64,000 nt of DNA, taken from the NCBI GenBank assembly GCA_963971575.1, contig OZ020618.1, positions 46,886,509 through 46,950,508 on the forward strand. Reading direction: 5' to 3'. Both the position numbers and the translations under genes were made by a program. Within the stretch, counting starts at the first letter, position 1. Every line of letters begins with the position of its first letter. Below the pieces are notes generated by a model. The model saw only the letters and a list, made by a program, of their open reading frames with translations, did not search any database and was not told the origin of the DNA. Source of the stretch: Liopterus haemorrhoidalis (lineage: Eukaryota; Arthropoda; Insecta; Coleoptera; Dytiscidae). Positions 10,930-22,014 of the stretch are shown in pieces.

Positions 10930-11316
10930 CTTAAGTTTTCAACCCATAGGTTGGTTTGCAGCATTTCTCTATGTTTCCCTCTTCTCAGTCAGTCTATTTA
11001 GTTCCGGGTACGTGTTGCAATTCAGATCTTCCATTATCTGTTTAATATATTCTAGCTTTGGTCTACCTCTACTGTTCTTTCCGTCAACTACTCCTTCCAG
11101 TATCGTTTCCACCAGTCCTTCGTATCTAATAATATGTCCAATCGAAACATCTCTTCCCTTTTGCAATATTCTCTACAGACATGGTTCTTGTTCAATTTCC
11201 CGCACTTTTTCGTTTGGTACTCTATCTACCCATCGAATTTTAAACTTTCTTCGATAGCACCACATTTTAAATGCTTCAATCCTCTTTAACCAAACTCCTT
11301 CTTAGAGTATATAATT
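10930..11316 (-). pseudogene. LINE C-terminal tail (endonuclease-RT type)
   Basis: Reading leftward from 11290 the minus strand encodes IEAFKMWCYRRKFKIRWVDRV, then a stop, then DVSIGHIIRYEGL (11166-10969), ILEGVVDGKNSRGRPKLEYIKQ and NRLTEKRE. These are the consecutive blocks 'AFEMWCYRR.LKISWVDRV', 'LGHI.R', 'G....RGRP...Y' found at the end of insect endonuclease-reverse transcriptase LINEs. The TAG within the linker and the loss of the RT mark a dead fragment. It abuts the truncated DD41D transposon. Confidence 0.75.
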
Positions 11317-12422
11317 CTGCAGTATTCGAGGTTTTCTCCACTTAAATGATGCGCCAAGCATTCCTCTCATTCGACATTGGGTTAAAAAGTTTGAAGAGAC
11401 TGGTACAACGCTGGATAAATAAAAATCCGGGCGACCTAGGTCATCAAGAACGGTAGAAAACGTGGAGAATGTTAATCAGTCTGTTCGTGACGACCCGAAC
11501 CTTTCAATTCGGAAGCGCGCAAGTGCTTTAAATGTGCATAGATCATCATTACATCGCATTATGCACAAAGACCTAAAGCTGCACCCCTACAAAATTCAAT
11601 TGGTGCAAGAACTAAAGCCCCAAGATGCCAGTCAGAGGCTTAATTTCGTAAATCAGGTGATTGAGCGATTTTCAACGTTTAGCAACATTTTGTTTTCGGA
11701 TGAAGCTCATTTTCATCTTAATGGCCACGTAAATAAGCAGAACTGCCGCTACTGGAGTGCAACGAATCCGAAACGCAAACATCAGAAACCCCTACATTCG
11801 CCTAAAGTGACCGTATGAGCGGCGATGTCGGCGCGAGGAATTACCGGCCCTTACTTTTTTGAAGACGAATGGGGGCGTGCAGTTACAGTGAATTCAGAGC
11901 GTTATGTGGAGATGTTAGACAACTTTTTGGTACCTGAACTGCAAAACTTTCCTGGCTATAACCAAAGAACATGGTTCCAACAGGACGGAGCAACTTCACA
12001 CACGTCCAATATGTCTCTGCCACGTGTTCGTGAAATTTTCTCAGGCAAATTGATCTCCCGGAGAGGTGACATAAATTGGCCTCCACGCAGTCCAGATTTA
12101 ACCCCTATGAACTTTTTCCTATGGGGTTATCTTAAATCTAAAGTTTACGCCAATAAACCGACTTCACTGGCGCATTTGAAAGAAAATATCCGTCACGAAA
12201 TGGCAGCCATCCCTGAGTCCACCTGCCAAGACGTCATAAGTAATTTTACTGTTCGATTAAATGAGTGCCGAGAACGCGAGGGTCTACATTTAGACGATAT
12301 TATTTTTAAGAAATAAATCCCCAAAAAGTGTATTTTAATAATTAATAAACATTTTTTCTATATACGGCTTACTTTTTTTTTAATCGATCCTCTAAATATA
12401 AAATTTCTTTTGAGACACCTTG
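11317..12422 (+). pseudogene. DD41D transposon copy 1, 5'-truncated
   Basis: A transposase spans 11340-12316 in one frame with stops: TAA at about 11421 and TGA at 11817, the latter where copy 2 has TGG. Motifs are SDEAHFHLNG (first Asp), WFQQDGATSHTS (second Asp) and RSPDLTPMNFFLWGYLKSK. Copy 2 reads TPMDFF, so the third catalytic Asp is Asn here. Counting to that site gives 41 residues after the second Asp, the DD41D spacing of the IS630/Tc1-mariner group. The right terminus (ending CTTTTGAGACACCTTG at 12422, then TA) is intact; the left end is lost at the junction with a LINE tail. Confidence 0.85.
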
Positions 12423-12427
12423 TATAT

Positions 12428-12745
12428 GCGATCTGTATTTGATCTATAAAATGCTTAATGGAGTAACATATGAGCCTGACATCTTTGCAAGCTTCCACCT
12501 GAGAGTACCTAGTAGGACTTATTGCAAGAATAACACCATTCAACCAATTATGGATGCAATACTTCCACTAATCAGTTATCGAAGTTATTCAATTCAATTG
12601 ATTGTCCTGTTGTTGACATATTCACATCTTTTGATGTTTTCAAGAATATTGTACCCACCCAATTAATTAATTAATTAATAAAAATTTTGTATATTGTATG
12701 GCGCTGAACTATTTACATTACCTGTAGGCTTGAAATAAATAAATA
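12428..12745 (+). pseudogene. LINE RT C-terminal tail
   Basis: The frame reads LIYKMLNGVTYEPDIFASFHLRVP, then SRTYCKNNT and a late YRSYSIQ block. It resembles the thumb tail of insect LINEs ('YK..NG..D..DI.....VP.R..R......Y....P..R'). The end is marked by TTAATTAATTAA and AAATAAATAAAAG runs. It starts directly at the right TA of the DD41D copy, so the transposon probably landed in this LINE. Confidence 0.6.
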
Positions 12746-14004
12746 AAAGAAATATAAATTTATCAACTTTACCAATATCAACTTTATAAATATACCAATA
12801 TTTAATATTTTGTCTTTCAATAATCGATAAACTGATCTGAGAGGCGCTGCTAGTTTAAGAACTAAATACAAATCGTCCATTTGTATAATTTATTTATTAG
12901 GTTTAATGGTTCTATTAAAAGCCTTCTAATTTAACGTTTGCAAATTACTCGTTAAAAAGATCAAAAGTTCGGTAAAAACAAAAAGATCTTTCAGGAAGAG
13001 GAAATAAATGAAGATAAATTAATGGAGTAATGAAAGAGTTGAACCAAAATCGCGTCAGGATTAAACAAATAATTATTAATTTCCAATCCATTAACGTAAT
13101 TTCTTTTTAGAAAGGGACTTTTTGAAAAGTTTAAAATACTAAAAGAATCAATCAAGTGAATATAATTGTTAAAGGGGCAACTCAGGCCAGATAGTGGTAA
13201 TTTCTTTCTTCAAAAGACAACCGACTAATTGGGAAACAATAATTTATTCACAGTTAACGAGTTTTCTTCCTGACCGAACGCTATGCGGTTCATCCATTAT
13301 TGTTAATGACACTCTTTTAAGAAGTTCCGTGAGATTCTGTTCTGACAATTACGTTAAATAATCAGGAGATTTCTAATTACTATTCGTCTGGATCGACTTT
13401 TTGCCTCAGCTTAACTTTTACATTTTAATTCTTGAAATAGTAGTTGGAAGGTTCAAGAAGCTTAAATTAATAGATGAGCACAAGATATAGGGTGTTTGTT
13501 TCCTTTACCATTAGCTCATCAACATAATTATGTCAAAATGAATTAGAAGTTTTTTTTTGATTTTAAACACTAATTAAGTGAAAAATTAATTATTTTCACA
13601 GGTTTATCGAAAAAAGCAGCTGTTTAAATATATTATCTCCTTCTTCTTCTTAGGCACTGCAATCAGAATTAATAATCAGAAATTAATTTAAAGAAGATAA
13701 TTCAGGTGATAAAATAAAGTTGACGAACATTTTCAGCTTTTTAAGCAGGCTCTTTCTTTTTAAATTTTCATGTAGTAAATCTTCCGAGTACAATTTGTAT
13801 GGTTTTGTTGGTATTACAAAAAAAAAAAAACCAAATACTGTCATTCACGTGTCTGTCGGTACGGTAGAAATCGTGGCAGAACGGCTAGACCTAGAGAGTT
13901 GAAATTTGGCAGGCATATACACTTTGACTTACATATAGGAAAAATATTGAGACTTGCCAACACATTGCCCAAAAAAGTAAACAAATTTGTGTTTAAAAAA
14001 AATT
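12746..14004. other. no recognised gene
   Basis: AT-rich and unassigned. At 13845-13940 a short stretch (CACGTGTCTGTCGGTACGG, AACGGCTAGACCTAGAGAG, TTGGCAGG) looks like a fragment of the microsatellite-type repeats seen at 8160. Confidence 0.45.
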
Positions 14005-15216
14005 CAGTATTGAGTCAGATAATACTTACTTATTTACTTACTTAATCCTAAATCTTTTTACCATTTTCTCGTGTCAGGCTGTGGGTGTTTGAGTATGAAT
14101 CTTGCGTTGTCCTTATCCATATGCCCTTTCTTCCTATCTTGTGTCGTAGTCCTAGTTTCTCCCTATTTCATCCCTCTTCTTGCTGTCGCTCTTTGAATTC
14201 CATCCTGCCACGTTCTTCTTGGTCTTCCTCTGAATTTTTTTTAAAAGCTTGCTTGAATCACATGTCCATACCACCTCGACTGGCTTCTATTAAATGCTCC
14301 GACGGAATTGTTCCATTTTCTCTATAAACCGTATTTCTAATTCTACATGTTTCGTTTTACCTGATATCTTTCTCAGAAATCTCATTTCAGTATTGAGTCA
14401 GATAATACTTACTTATTTACTTACTTAATCCTAAATATTTTTACCATTTTCTCGTGTGAGGCTGTTGGTGTTTGAGTATTAATCTTGCGTTGTCCTTATC
14501 CATATGCCCTTTCTTCCTATCTTGTGTCGTAGTCCTAGGTTCTCCCTATTTCATCCCTCTTCTTGCTGTCGCTCTTTGAATTCCATCTTGCCACGTTCTT
14601 CTTGGTCTTCCTCTGAACTTTTTTTAGGAGCTTGCTTCAATCACATGTCCATACCACCTCGACTGGCTTCTGTTAAATGCTCCGACGGAATTGTTCCATT
14701 TTCTCTATAAACCGTATTTCTAATTCTACATGTTTCGTTTTACTTGATATCTTTTTCAGAAATCTCATTTTTGTAGCTCTTACTTTCCTACTTATTTTTT
14801 CCATAATTTTCCACGACTTAGATTGGATCTGCCACCTTTTTGAAAACTTGTGCCTTGGCTTCTGGTTTAATTAAAAAGTTCTCCCTATTTCATCCCTCTT
14901 CTTGCTGTCGCTCTTTGAATTCCATCTTGCCACGTTCTTCTTGGTCTTCCTCTGAACTTTTTTTAGGAGCTTGCTTCAATCACATGTCCATACCACCTCG
15001 ACTGGCTTCTGTTAAATGCTCCGACGGAATTGTTCCATTTTCTCTATAAACCGTATTTCTAATTCTACATGTTTCGTTTTACTTGATATCTTTTTCAGAA
15101 ATCTCATTTTTGTAGCTCTTACTTTCCTACTTATTTTTTCCATAATTTTCCACGACTTAGATTGGATCTGCCACCTTTTTGAAAACTTGTGCCTTGGCTT
15201 CTGGTTTAATTAAAAA
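14005..15216. repeat. two successive tandem duplications (383 bp and 339 bp)
   Basis: CAGTATTGAGTCAGATAATA begins at 14005 and again at 14388, giving a 383-bp tandem duplication with a few substitutions. GTTCTCCCTATTTCATCCC begins at 14539 and 14878, and the same repeat stops at 15217, giving a 339-bp duplication that looks nearly identical. The second is younger than the first, because its copies differ less. Both lie in a decayed LINE, so the repeated translations are not a protein repeat. Confidence 0.85.
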
Positions 15217-15475
15217 GTTCCAGCTGTTCCTATTCTTTCTATTACTTCTTTTTTCCATTGTCTACCAACACTGATCCCAGATATTTAAACGTTTGAACTT
15301 GTCTTCAACCACGTTCTATTATATTTTTCTGCTGACAACCATGGTTTTGGTTTTTGCTATACTTATTTTCATGTTAATTTTCCTTAAATTTGTCATTGTA
15401 TAGGTTCAAGTTTTCTTGCAGCCTCTTTTAATTTTCCGCCATAATTACCAAATCAACAGCATAGCTTACCTCAGA
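14100..15475 (-). pseudogene. decayed LINE reverse transcriptase and tail
   Basis: From 15475 leftward the minus strand encodes YAVDLVIMAEN (from YADDLV.IAE), LNLYNDKFKEN, then after breaks FKYLGSVLVDNGK. This is the catalytic box and following KYLG motif of an endonuclease-RT LINE. Below 15230 follows the connector and tail, locally duplicated (14005-15216). Many stops and the Asp-to-Val change in the YADD box show an old dead copy. Confidence 0.65.
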
Positions 15476-15745
15476 AAACCTCTTAATAAGTAAATAATTC
15501 AGCAAGATTTTATTTTTGAAAAAAGCAAATATTTTACACGATTTTCGCCAAAAATGTCATAAAGGTTTTTACCACACCCTATTTTGCAGAGGAGTTGCAA
15601 TAAAAATCTGAAAAAATTCTCGAAAATGTATACTGATCCGGATACTGATATACGGAACCAAACAATATATCACTTTTTTTATCATTGGAAAAAAAAATAT
15701 TATTTTTTAAAATTGTATTGTGTAGTACCAAAAGAAATCTCTTAA

Positions 15746-16433
15746 GGGTGCGCACAACCGTACAGTTTCCAATACAAGTCTAACAACCTGAAATAAAATT
15801 AGTAACAACCTAAACATCAAAATTTTCAGCGAATTTTTATCTACCTAATAGGATATTTTTAATTGTCAAAAGAACTGTCATGTAATTGTAAATAAACAAC
15901 TTGCGTTATAGACGCCATCTTGTAAACCATTCGACGCATATTTGTGTGCCATGCGGTAAATTGTAACCAAAGCTCAATTCTACAAATATGTTTGGAGATA
16001 ATTTGTTCTATTGTGAAAATTACTTATAGTTATTGTACTTGGTAATCTACTTTTGCCGCCATCTTGAATCTGCCGCGGTTCTCAATATAGGTGGGGCGGA
16101 TAAAAATGATTCATTTTATGTAAAGAATGCTTGTACCAAGTGGCATTTCATTATCATCAAGTATAATATTTTTCGACGAAGGCTCTAAACTATAAACAAT
16201 CATGTCGAAAAAAATGTTAGAATTACAGAACATTGTTGTGTAATACCTATTATTAAGTTATTTAGCAATAACATTTTTACAATAATTTTTTCTACAATCA
16301 AAAATATCCTATTAGATAGATAAAAATTCTGTGCAAAATTTGATGTATAGATTGTCACTAATTTTATTTCAGATTGTTAGTTTTGTATAAGAAACTAATA
16401 ATCTCAGGGGGTTGTACGTAGCGTTAAGGTGTA
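15746..16433. mobile_element. TTAA-flanked element family X, copy B (complete)
   Basis: TTAA sits at both ends (15742-15745 and 16434-16437). The ends are inverted copies over about 120 bp with blocks ACAACC, CTGAAATAAAATTAGT, TTTTTATCTA and CTAATAGGATATTTTT. TTAA duplication is typical of piggyBac-type transposition. No ORF. The centre carries the phrase shared with copies A and C. The superfamily call rests on TTAA only. Confidence 0.7.
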
Positions 16434-16739
16434 GATTTAGGAACGAAAAGTAATTATTTTAAATATATTCAATTTGACACAATTCTTGCCAAAAACATAT
16501 TTTGCGAAAAAAAAAAACATGTACCTCGCCCTGTAACATAATAATCTGTTAATAGCCCTGTTAATATAAAATTATTAGTTTAATTAATTAGTTTGTTAAT
16601 CTAAAAAAAAATGTTAATAAAGCATTTTAATGTGAATCGAAATAATTCAATAGGAATTTTTGATCTGTTGTTTTTCCGAATGTTATAAGTTGATAAATAG
16701 AAAAATTATCGAATTTTATTATTTTTAATATATACTCAC

Positions 16740-17045
16740 AATTCTTTGTTCCTAGACTTTTTGAACACTTCCATGTATTTAGTTTTCTACTCGTTTATCT
16801 CAAGTTCAGCTGTCCTTGATTATTTTCCTAAATCTTCGAAGATCTATCTTCTTATTGACTGTGTTGTTATTTCTGCCAATGATATCAATGTTATCCTCAT
16901 AGGCTAGTAATTGGTTTTGCTGGACATATATGTATGTTTTTATCATGGTTTATACTTAAATTTGCACTAACCCTTCTGACATGTTCCAATTCAATATTAA
17001 ATAATAGATTTGCCACTTGTCCATTTTCCATAAACTATATATACT
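16740..17045 (-). pseudogene. LINE reverse transcriptase fragment
   Basis: The minus strand encodes ENGQVANLLFNIELEHVRR, matching 'GD.LS.LLFN..LE...R' of endonuclease-RT LINEs. A disrupted YADD box follows, readable as EDNIDIIGRNNNTVNKK (from ADDIDIIGR...V). Frames change several times. Different family from the one at 15475. Confidence 0.65.
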
Positions 17046-17559
17046 AAAACTATATGCGTTTTAGACATCAACTTTTGGTCGCTGAATGGTTGGACCGAAA
17101 CTCGGTTTTAAAGGTTTTCAAATTACAGATAATTGCAGATAATTGAACGTAAAATAACCTCACATTTTGGGTTAATAGATATTTTATATTTGAATATTTA
17201 TCAAGAAACTATTTTTTTAAATAAATACACCGTCATTGATTAAGCTATAAAAAGCTATGTCTAATTATTTGTAATCTTGACATTTGTTAGAAATGAGTAA
17301 GCACAAGCCTACGCTTTGTAAACATGGTCTTATTCTCTTTACTGATAAGCCATGAGGCATAAATTCAAACCGAGATTAATTTTAAATAAATGTAAAATAG
17401 TGTTGAATGATAGCGAACATGGTTGAACAGTGCCGTTTTAAAGATAACAATAATATATTGCTGTGAGGATTTAGTATTGCACGAAGGAAAGGTCTGCGAC
17501 ATATCTCCTACCTACCTACAGATCGGAAGAAAACTCACAGATACTGTAAATCTTTGTAC
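17046..17559. other. no recognised gene
   Basis: Unassigned AT-rich sequence between two LINE fragments; no motif or terminal repeat seen. Confidence 0.45.
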
Positions 17560-18005
17560 TACATGGAAGTAGACAATTTGTCACTACATTTTCCTCACAC
17601 TTTGTTACTCAGGTTGAATAGACCTAAGGGTAGGGTAGGCACCACGGTTCTCACGAGTTTCAAGGCGCGGACTCTCAATCAAACTCTTAATTTAAATAAA
17701 ACGTACATAGTCCCATTTGTTGCTCATTCTAGCAAACTCCCCAGTAATAAGAATGTAGTCATACATGATGCTAGTTGCCAACAAAAGAAATTACCCTGTT
17801 CATGCAACAATATTACATAGATTAAATTATCTATAAAATACCTGGGAATTTATCTAGATAGTTTACTTAGCTGGACATCTCATATTAACTATATTACAGA
17901 TAAGATAAGAAAATTGTCCTATGTTTTTAGAAATTTTAAATTTTGCCTAAATTTTGTTGTCCTAAAAATGATATATTTTGGGCTTGCGCAGTCAATTCTG
18001 AATTA

Positions 18006-19175
18006 TTTATTTATTTAATTTTGGCCACACCACAGGCACAAGCCCAATAAAAGTGTGGCACTAAAGTAATTTACATACAAAGTTATTTACACAGTATCAA
18101 AAGAAAAAAAAAAAAAAAACAGAATTAAATTATCAGTAGACTAATTTTAACATAGATAATACAGAATATTATTTAAGTTTTAGTTAAAATTTTGTAGTAT
18201 ACTAATGATATTTTTCTTAAAGGTAATAAAACTGGTGGAAAAAATATGAGGAAAGTTATCATATTCAGTTAAACTATTTACATGTAAAGAAATGCGATTA
18301 ATTGGTGAATTATAGGCAGAATTAGTTTTACTAAAAGGCAAAGATAAATGTTCACTAATTCTAGTATTGTAAATTAGGATTTTGAAGTTAAATTTAGTTA
18401 GAAGATCTGGACAATCAATGTACTGTTGAAAATTTTAAAACAAAAACTTAAATCATGCAGAAATCTTCTGTTTTCTAAAGATAACAGATTGAGTTCCACA
18501 TTTTGAAATCTAAAATTTAATATTTTTAAAAATCTTTTTTGAATATTCTCAATTCGTTTAATATAAACAAGATATTGAAGAGACCAACATACGGTACAAA
18601 ATTCCAACTGACTTCTTACTAAAGAAAAATAAAGAGATAGGAGTGTTTTATAGGATTTAAAATCCTTTCCGATTCTAGATATAAATCCAAGCATTTTATA
18701 TGATTTTTTGATAATATAGTCGATATGTATGTCAAATATCAATTTAGTATCAAAATTTACACCTAGATCTTTAACAATTGAAACTTGCGGGATAATATCA
18801 CCATTTAAATTATAGTTGATATCAATTATACTTCTGTTTCTTGTAAAGGATATTTTAGAACATTTAAAAATATTTACATTTAATTTATTGATATTTAGAA
18901 ACATAGATAGTCTATTTAAATCAGATTGAACTTGAAAACAATGTTGAAGAGATAAAATTTGTAGAAAGATTTTTAGATCATCAGCAAAGAGAAGGAAATT
19001 ACAGTAATGAAAACAAGATAAGATGTTATTAATAAAAATGATAAATAGAAGAGGGCCAAGGTGGCTTCCCTGTGGCACACCGGAAGTGATTATTTTTACA
19101 TCAGATTGATAACCATTTACAACAAAGCATTGTGTCCTATTTGTAAGATAACTTAGAAACCAGGTTAACAAGTTA
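18006..19175 (-). mobile_element. 5'-truncated LINE nested in another LINE
   Basis: Its 3' end is the ATTTATTTATTTA run at 18006-18020, a (TAAA)n tail on the minus strand. A 390-bp 3' part without a long frame precedes the RT frame. The 5' end is cut at about 19175, where the interrupted host LINE resumes. Confidence 0.75.
18398..19171 (-). pseudogene. LINE reverse transcriptase, palm and thumb
   Basis: The 257-residue frame is open. It contains WFLSYLTNRTQ, SGVPQGSHLGPLLF, FADDLKIF (catalytic Asp pair), LNVNIFKCSKISF, IVKDLGVNFD and a thumb with YKTLLSLYFSLVRSQLE. Fingers, endonuclease and ORF1 are missing because of 5' truncation, and the first ATG is internal. It is clearly related to the RT at 62246-63154 (same FADDLKIF and KDLGV.FDTKL blocks). 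Confidence 0.85.
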
Positions 19176-19260
19176 TGGCATTAATAAAAATGTTCAACTC
19201 TATAAATGCGCAAGACCATTTATTAAAATAACCAGCGATACATTTTTACTAATACTTATT

Positions 19261-20076
19261 ATAACGTAGTGCACATGAGATTATTGAGCCAGAAATTAAG
19301 TCTCAAGAACGACGTAAAATGCCTAGGTTAGGGATGGGGTTCGAAAAAAAAGTTGTTCAAGAGGGGGTCCTCGGACTACGTACGTTTAAGAACCCCTGGT
19401 GTACGACGATGCAAATGCTAAGAACTACTTTATTAAATAAAAAGATATTTATTTCCTGTTTAAAAATAGTAAATTGTTGACCTTATGAACTCAACTTTGT
19501 CGGCAAATCTAATCATTTTCCATTCCAATAATTCTGTAGATATCTCTAAGTTGTAATCATGCTCGACATAGCCATGAATATAATTTGATAGTTTTTATAC
19601 CATCTCTTAACATTCCGTTACTAATATCGTATTACCTGGCCAAGCGCAAAACCTTTGTAACACAAGAAAGAGGATTGAGTGACAAAATTTTGTCCTTAAA
19701 TTTGCTGTTTCTGCTCCGTTACACACCTCTTAGTACTTTTAAGCCTTAAGTAACCTAGTATTCTATTCAGGTGTATATAACCCAAAAATATTCATAGATT
19801 TAAGCTTGTCCTATCGCTTAAGACCCTAGATTTAAAATATTTTTACTTTGTGTTACTAACCGCATTATCCTAAAAAGTTAAAATTTTTGGTTGAGTGAAC
19901 ATAGATATTTTAACTGTTACTACAAAAATTTCCAATTATCTTTTAAAAATACATTTTTGTTCGCACGAAGCTGTAATAAATATTTTATGAAAATTAGTTT
20001 AATATTAATTAATTAGAAATTAAAATTCGGGAATTAGACAAATTTAATATTTATGCCTATAACTGGTATTTCTAAA
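19261..20076. other. no gene; possible lone hAT terminus
   Basis: Mostly unassigned. At 19360-19403 the sequence reversed reads CAGGGGTTCTTAAACGTACG then GAGGACCCC, which resembles a hAT terminal repeat (CAGNGGTTCTNAAAC). I could not find its partner. Confidence 0.4.
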
Positions 20077-20079
20077 AAT

Positions 20080-20916
20080 CAGCTGTGGCCACCACAGGAC
20101 CGACCGCCATCATAAAGTACTTCATAAAGTAATACATTCTAGCAGCAAAGTAGAAATAACTTGACCTAATATTTTCTAACAGAGATATTATTTATCATAA
20201 CCATGGAAACGTTAAAAATAAGTATGAAAAAATTTCGAACAAATTTACAAAAATTATTCGAAATTTTTCGTTTTATCAAAAAACGTCTCAAATAAAAGTT
20301 ATTAATTATTGCTTTTGTTCAATAAATTTTTTCGAAATATTTTTCTGTTGTGAAATATTCATAAAAATCTTAAAATCGACTCGAGTAAACTCCCATTTTT
20401 AGTCAACCGATTTTTACCAAAAGTTGATCAACTCGTGCCATTGATGGCAGAAGCTTAAATATGAAGTTTCATAAAAATCCTTTCAGCCGAATTTGCTCTG
20501 CACGTGTACACAGACGGACAAACAGACAGACGGACAGACAGACAGACAGACAAACAGGTATACAGACAGACAGACCGACAGACATCATGCTAAAAATAGT
20601 CAAAACGTTATGTAGGGACCTCAATTCGTGGAGATCCATCGAAATCTCGAAATGTCAAAATCGGTATGATCACAATACCTCCCTTATATACTGAGTGATT
20701 ATTTAATGGCGAGACGACGTCGCCGAATTTTACGTGCCTCCTAGCAGAAATACTGGTGAATACTATGACTATAATAACCTTGAAGAGATATAATAACCAT
20801 GATGCGCATGCGCGCATAATCGCCTGCTACGATGTGTATGAAACGGCAAATTATTAAAACTTCCAGTGACGTCGTCTCGCCATTAAATAATCACTCCGTA
20901 TGTTGGCAGTCAGTAA
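20080..20916 (+). repeat. family A repeat, copy 1 (holds a MITE)
   Basis: Starts GCTGTGGCCACCACAGGACC with GACCGACCGCCATCATAAAG. It continues through ACCATGGAAACGTTA, AAACTCCCATTTTTAGTCAA, CTGCACGTGTACACAGACGG, a GACA microsatellite (20515-20580) and GTAGGGACCTCAATTCGTGG, and ends TGGCAGTCAGTAA. A 208-bp MITE interrupts the final ATATATGTTGG block. Other copies at 46935, 55112, 58936 and 59722. The 20461-20694 frame is a by-product of the microsatellite. Confidence 0.8.
20691..20898. mobile_element. TA-flanked MITE inside family A
   Basis: Left end CTGAGTGATTATTTAATGGC and right end GCCATTAAATAATCACTCCG form an inverted repeat of about 31 bp continuing through GAGACGACGTC. TA lies on both sides (20689-20690, 20899-20900). 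The uninterrupted copies of family A give the empty site. Tc1/mariner-type by duplication. No coding capacity. Confidence 0.85.
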
Positions 20917-21169
20917 AAATGTTAATTGCTTTGAAAAATATATTTTCTTTGGGATTTTATAAAATTTAAATATTGTAGTCCCAATTTATCATTTTGGGAC
21001 CATCATTTTCTGGGCCTTAAAGAGTATTTGTGAGGTAAGACATTTTAGACGGAAAAGGGAGTAATGGAAGCGGTTTAAATTTGTTTTCGCAGGCAACTAA
21101 ACAACTTTTTCCATCAGATAAGCCGTTTGGTTTCGATGGTGTCAATTATATTTTATTGTATTTTTGTTG

Positions 21170-21400
21170 TTTTTCTAATTGTGTCATTTCTTATTCTGTC
21201 TAGTTTTGAGTTTCTGCTTCTCCTTCGCCAGAAATCCATTTCCGTAGTAATTTATTTCTGTTTCTACCACTGATGTTCCATATTCCACAACCGTAACTTA
21301 CTATACTTTGCAATATTGTCATAAAACCTGTTCTTTTTGTCTGCATCGTAAGTTCTTATCCCACAGTATGAAATTTGAGGACCTTACTATTTGCCGCTTG
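21170..21400 (-). pseudogene. LINE tail fragment
   Basis: The minus strand encodes FYDNIAKYSK.. then, after frame changes, MDFWRRRSRNSKLDRIRN. This matches the conserved 'EMDFWRRSARISRLDRIRN' block downstream of the RT in endonuclease-RT LINEs. Only this patch is recognisable. Confidence 0.6.
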
Positions 21401-22014
21401 TTATTATCGTACGAGAAGATTCATTAACATCTTGACCGTACGCTTGTGAACAACTACCGCTAGTGTTTGTAGTGACAATGGGATGAATAAACAAAAATAT
21501 ACGTATTGAATGCTGTTTTTGTGTTTAATTATTAAATATTTTACAATATGTGTTGAAATAATAGGTCAAAAAAAAAAATCAACTGTCTATTTATAGTTAA
21601 GAACTAAATATGCACCGAAGATTCGGTTTCGCTACGGTATTCGGCCGGCCGAAGCGAAAAATCTTAAGAAGAAATTAATTGGAGATTTGATACTATATTT
21701 GAATAAATATTATATTATTTCTAAGATATTAAATCAAAGGTTTAGGCTAGCATTTTTCAATCCGAATAAAATTGATATGGATTATACTAAAAATATTCTA
21801 CTTAACCCATTTAAAACCAAACCCAAATGACCGTTTTCGCATCATGTCTAAAATCTAATAAAATAAATAAATTTTTATATTTTAAATACAGTAAAATCTG
21901 TTTTGAATTTTATTTACTACATATATTGTGAAACAATCTAAATTATAAGAAAAAATAATTACGAGCAGTAAAGAGTATCAAACCTTTAAAAATTGTAGGC
22001 TTAAATGGGTTAAT

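Larger units (their letters stand above)
17560..19260 (+). pseudogene. LINE RT thumb region, split by a second LINE
   Basis: The frame at 17640-17820 ends with TLNLNKTYIVPF. The next frame gives IKYLGIYLDSLLSWTSHI, KLSYVFRNFKF and LAQSILNY up to 18005, the KYLG and thumb motifs of a Jockey/R1-like RT. At 18006 a minus-strand LINE begins. Beyond it, from about 19176, the plus strand resumes with YGINKNVQLYKCARPFIKIT, resembling the usual continuation 'LYRVQRK..KI'. A short duplicated (A)GTTAT/AATTAT flanks the insert. Confidence 0.65.

Noticed and set aside
14085..15213. Three near-identical 65-80-codon ORFs as a small gene family
   Set aside because: They are antisense to a decayed LINE tail and identical only because of recent tandem duplication.
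20461..20694. Arg/Thr/Asp-rich protein (RQTDRQTDRQTD), also at 60144
   Set aside because: Translation of the GACA microsatellite inside family A; not conserved as a frame between copies.
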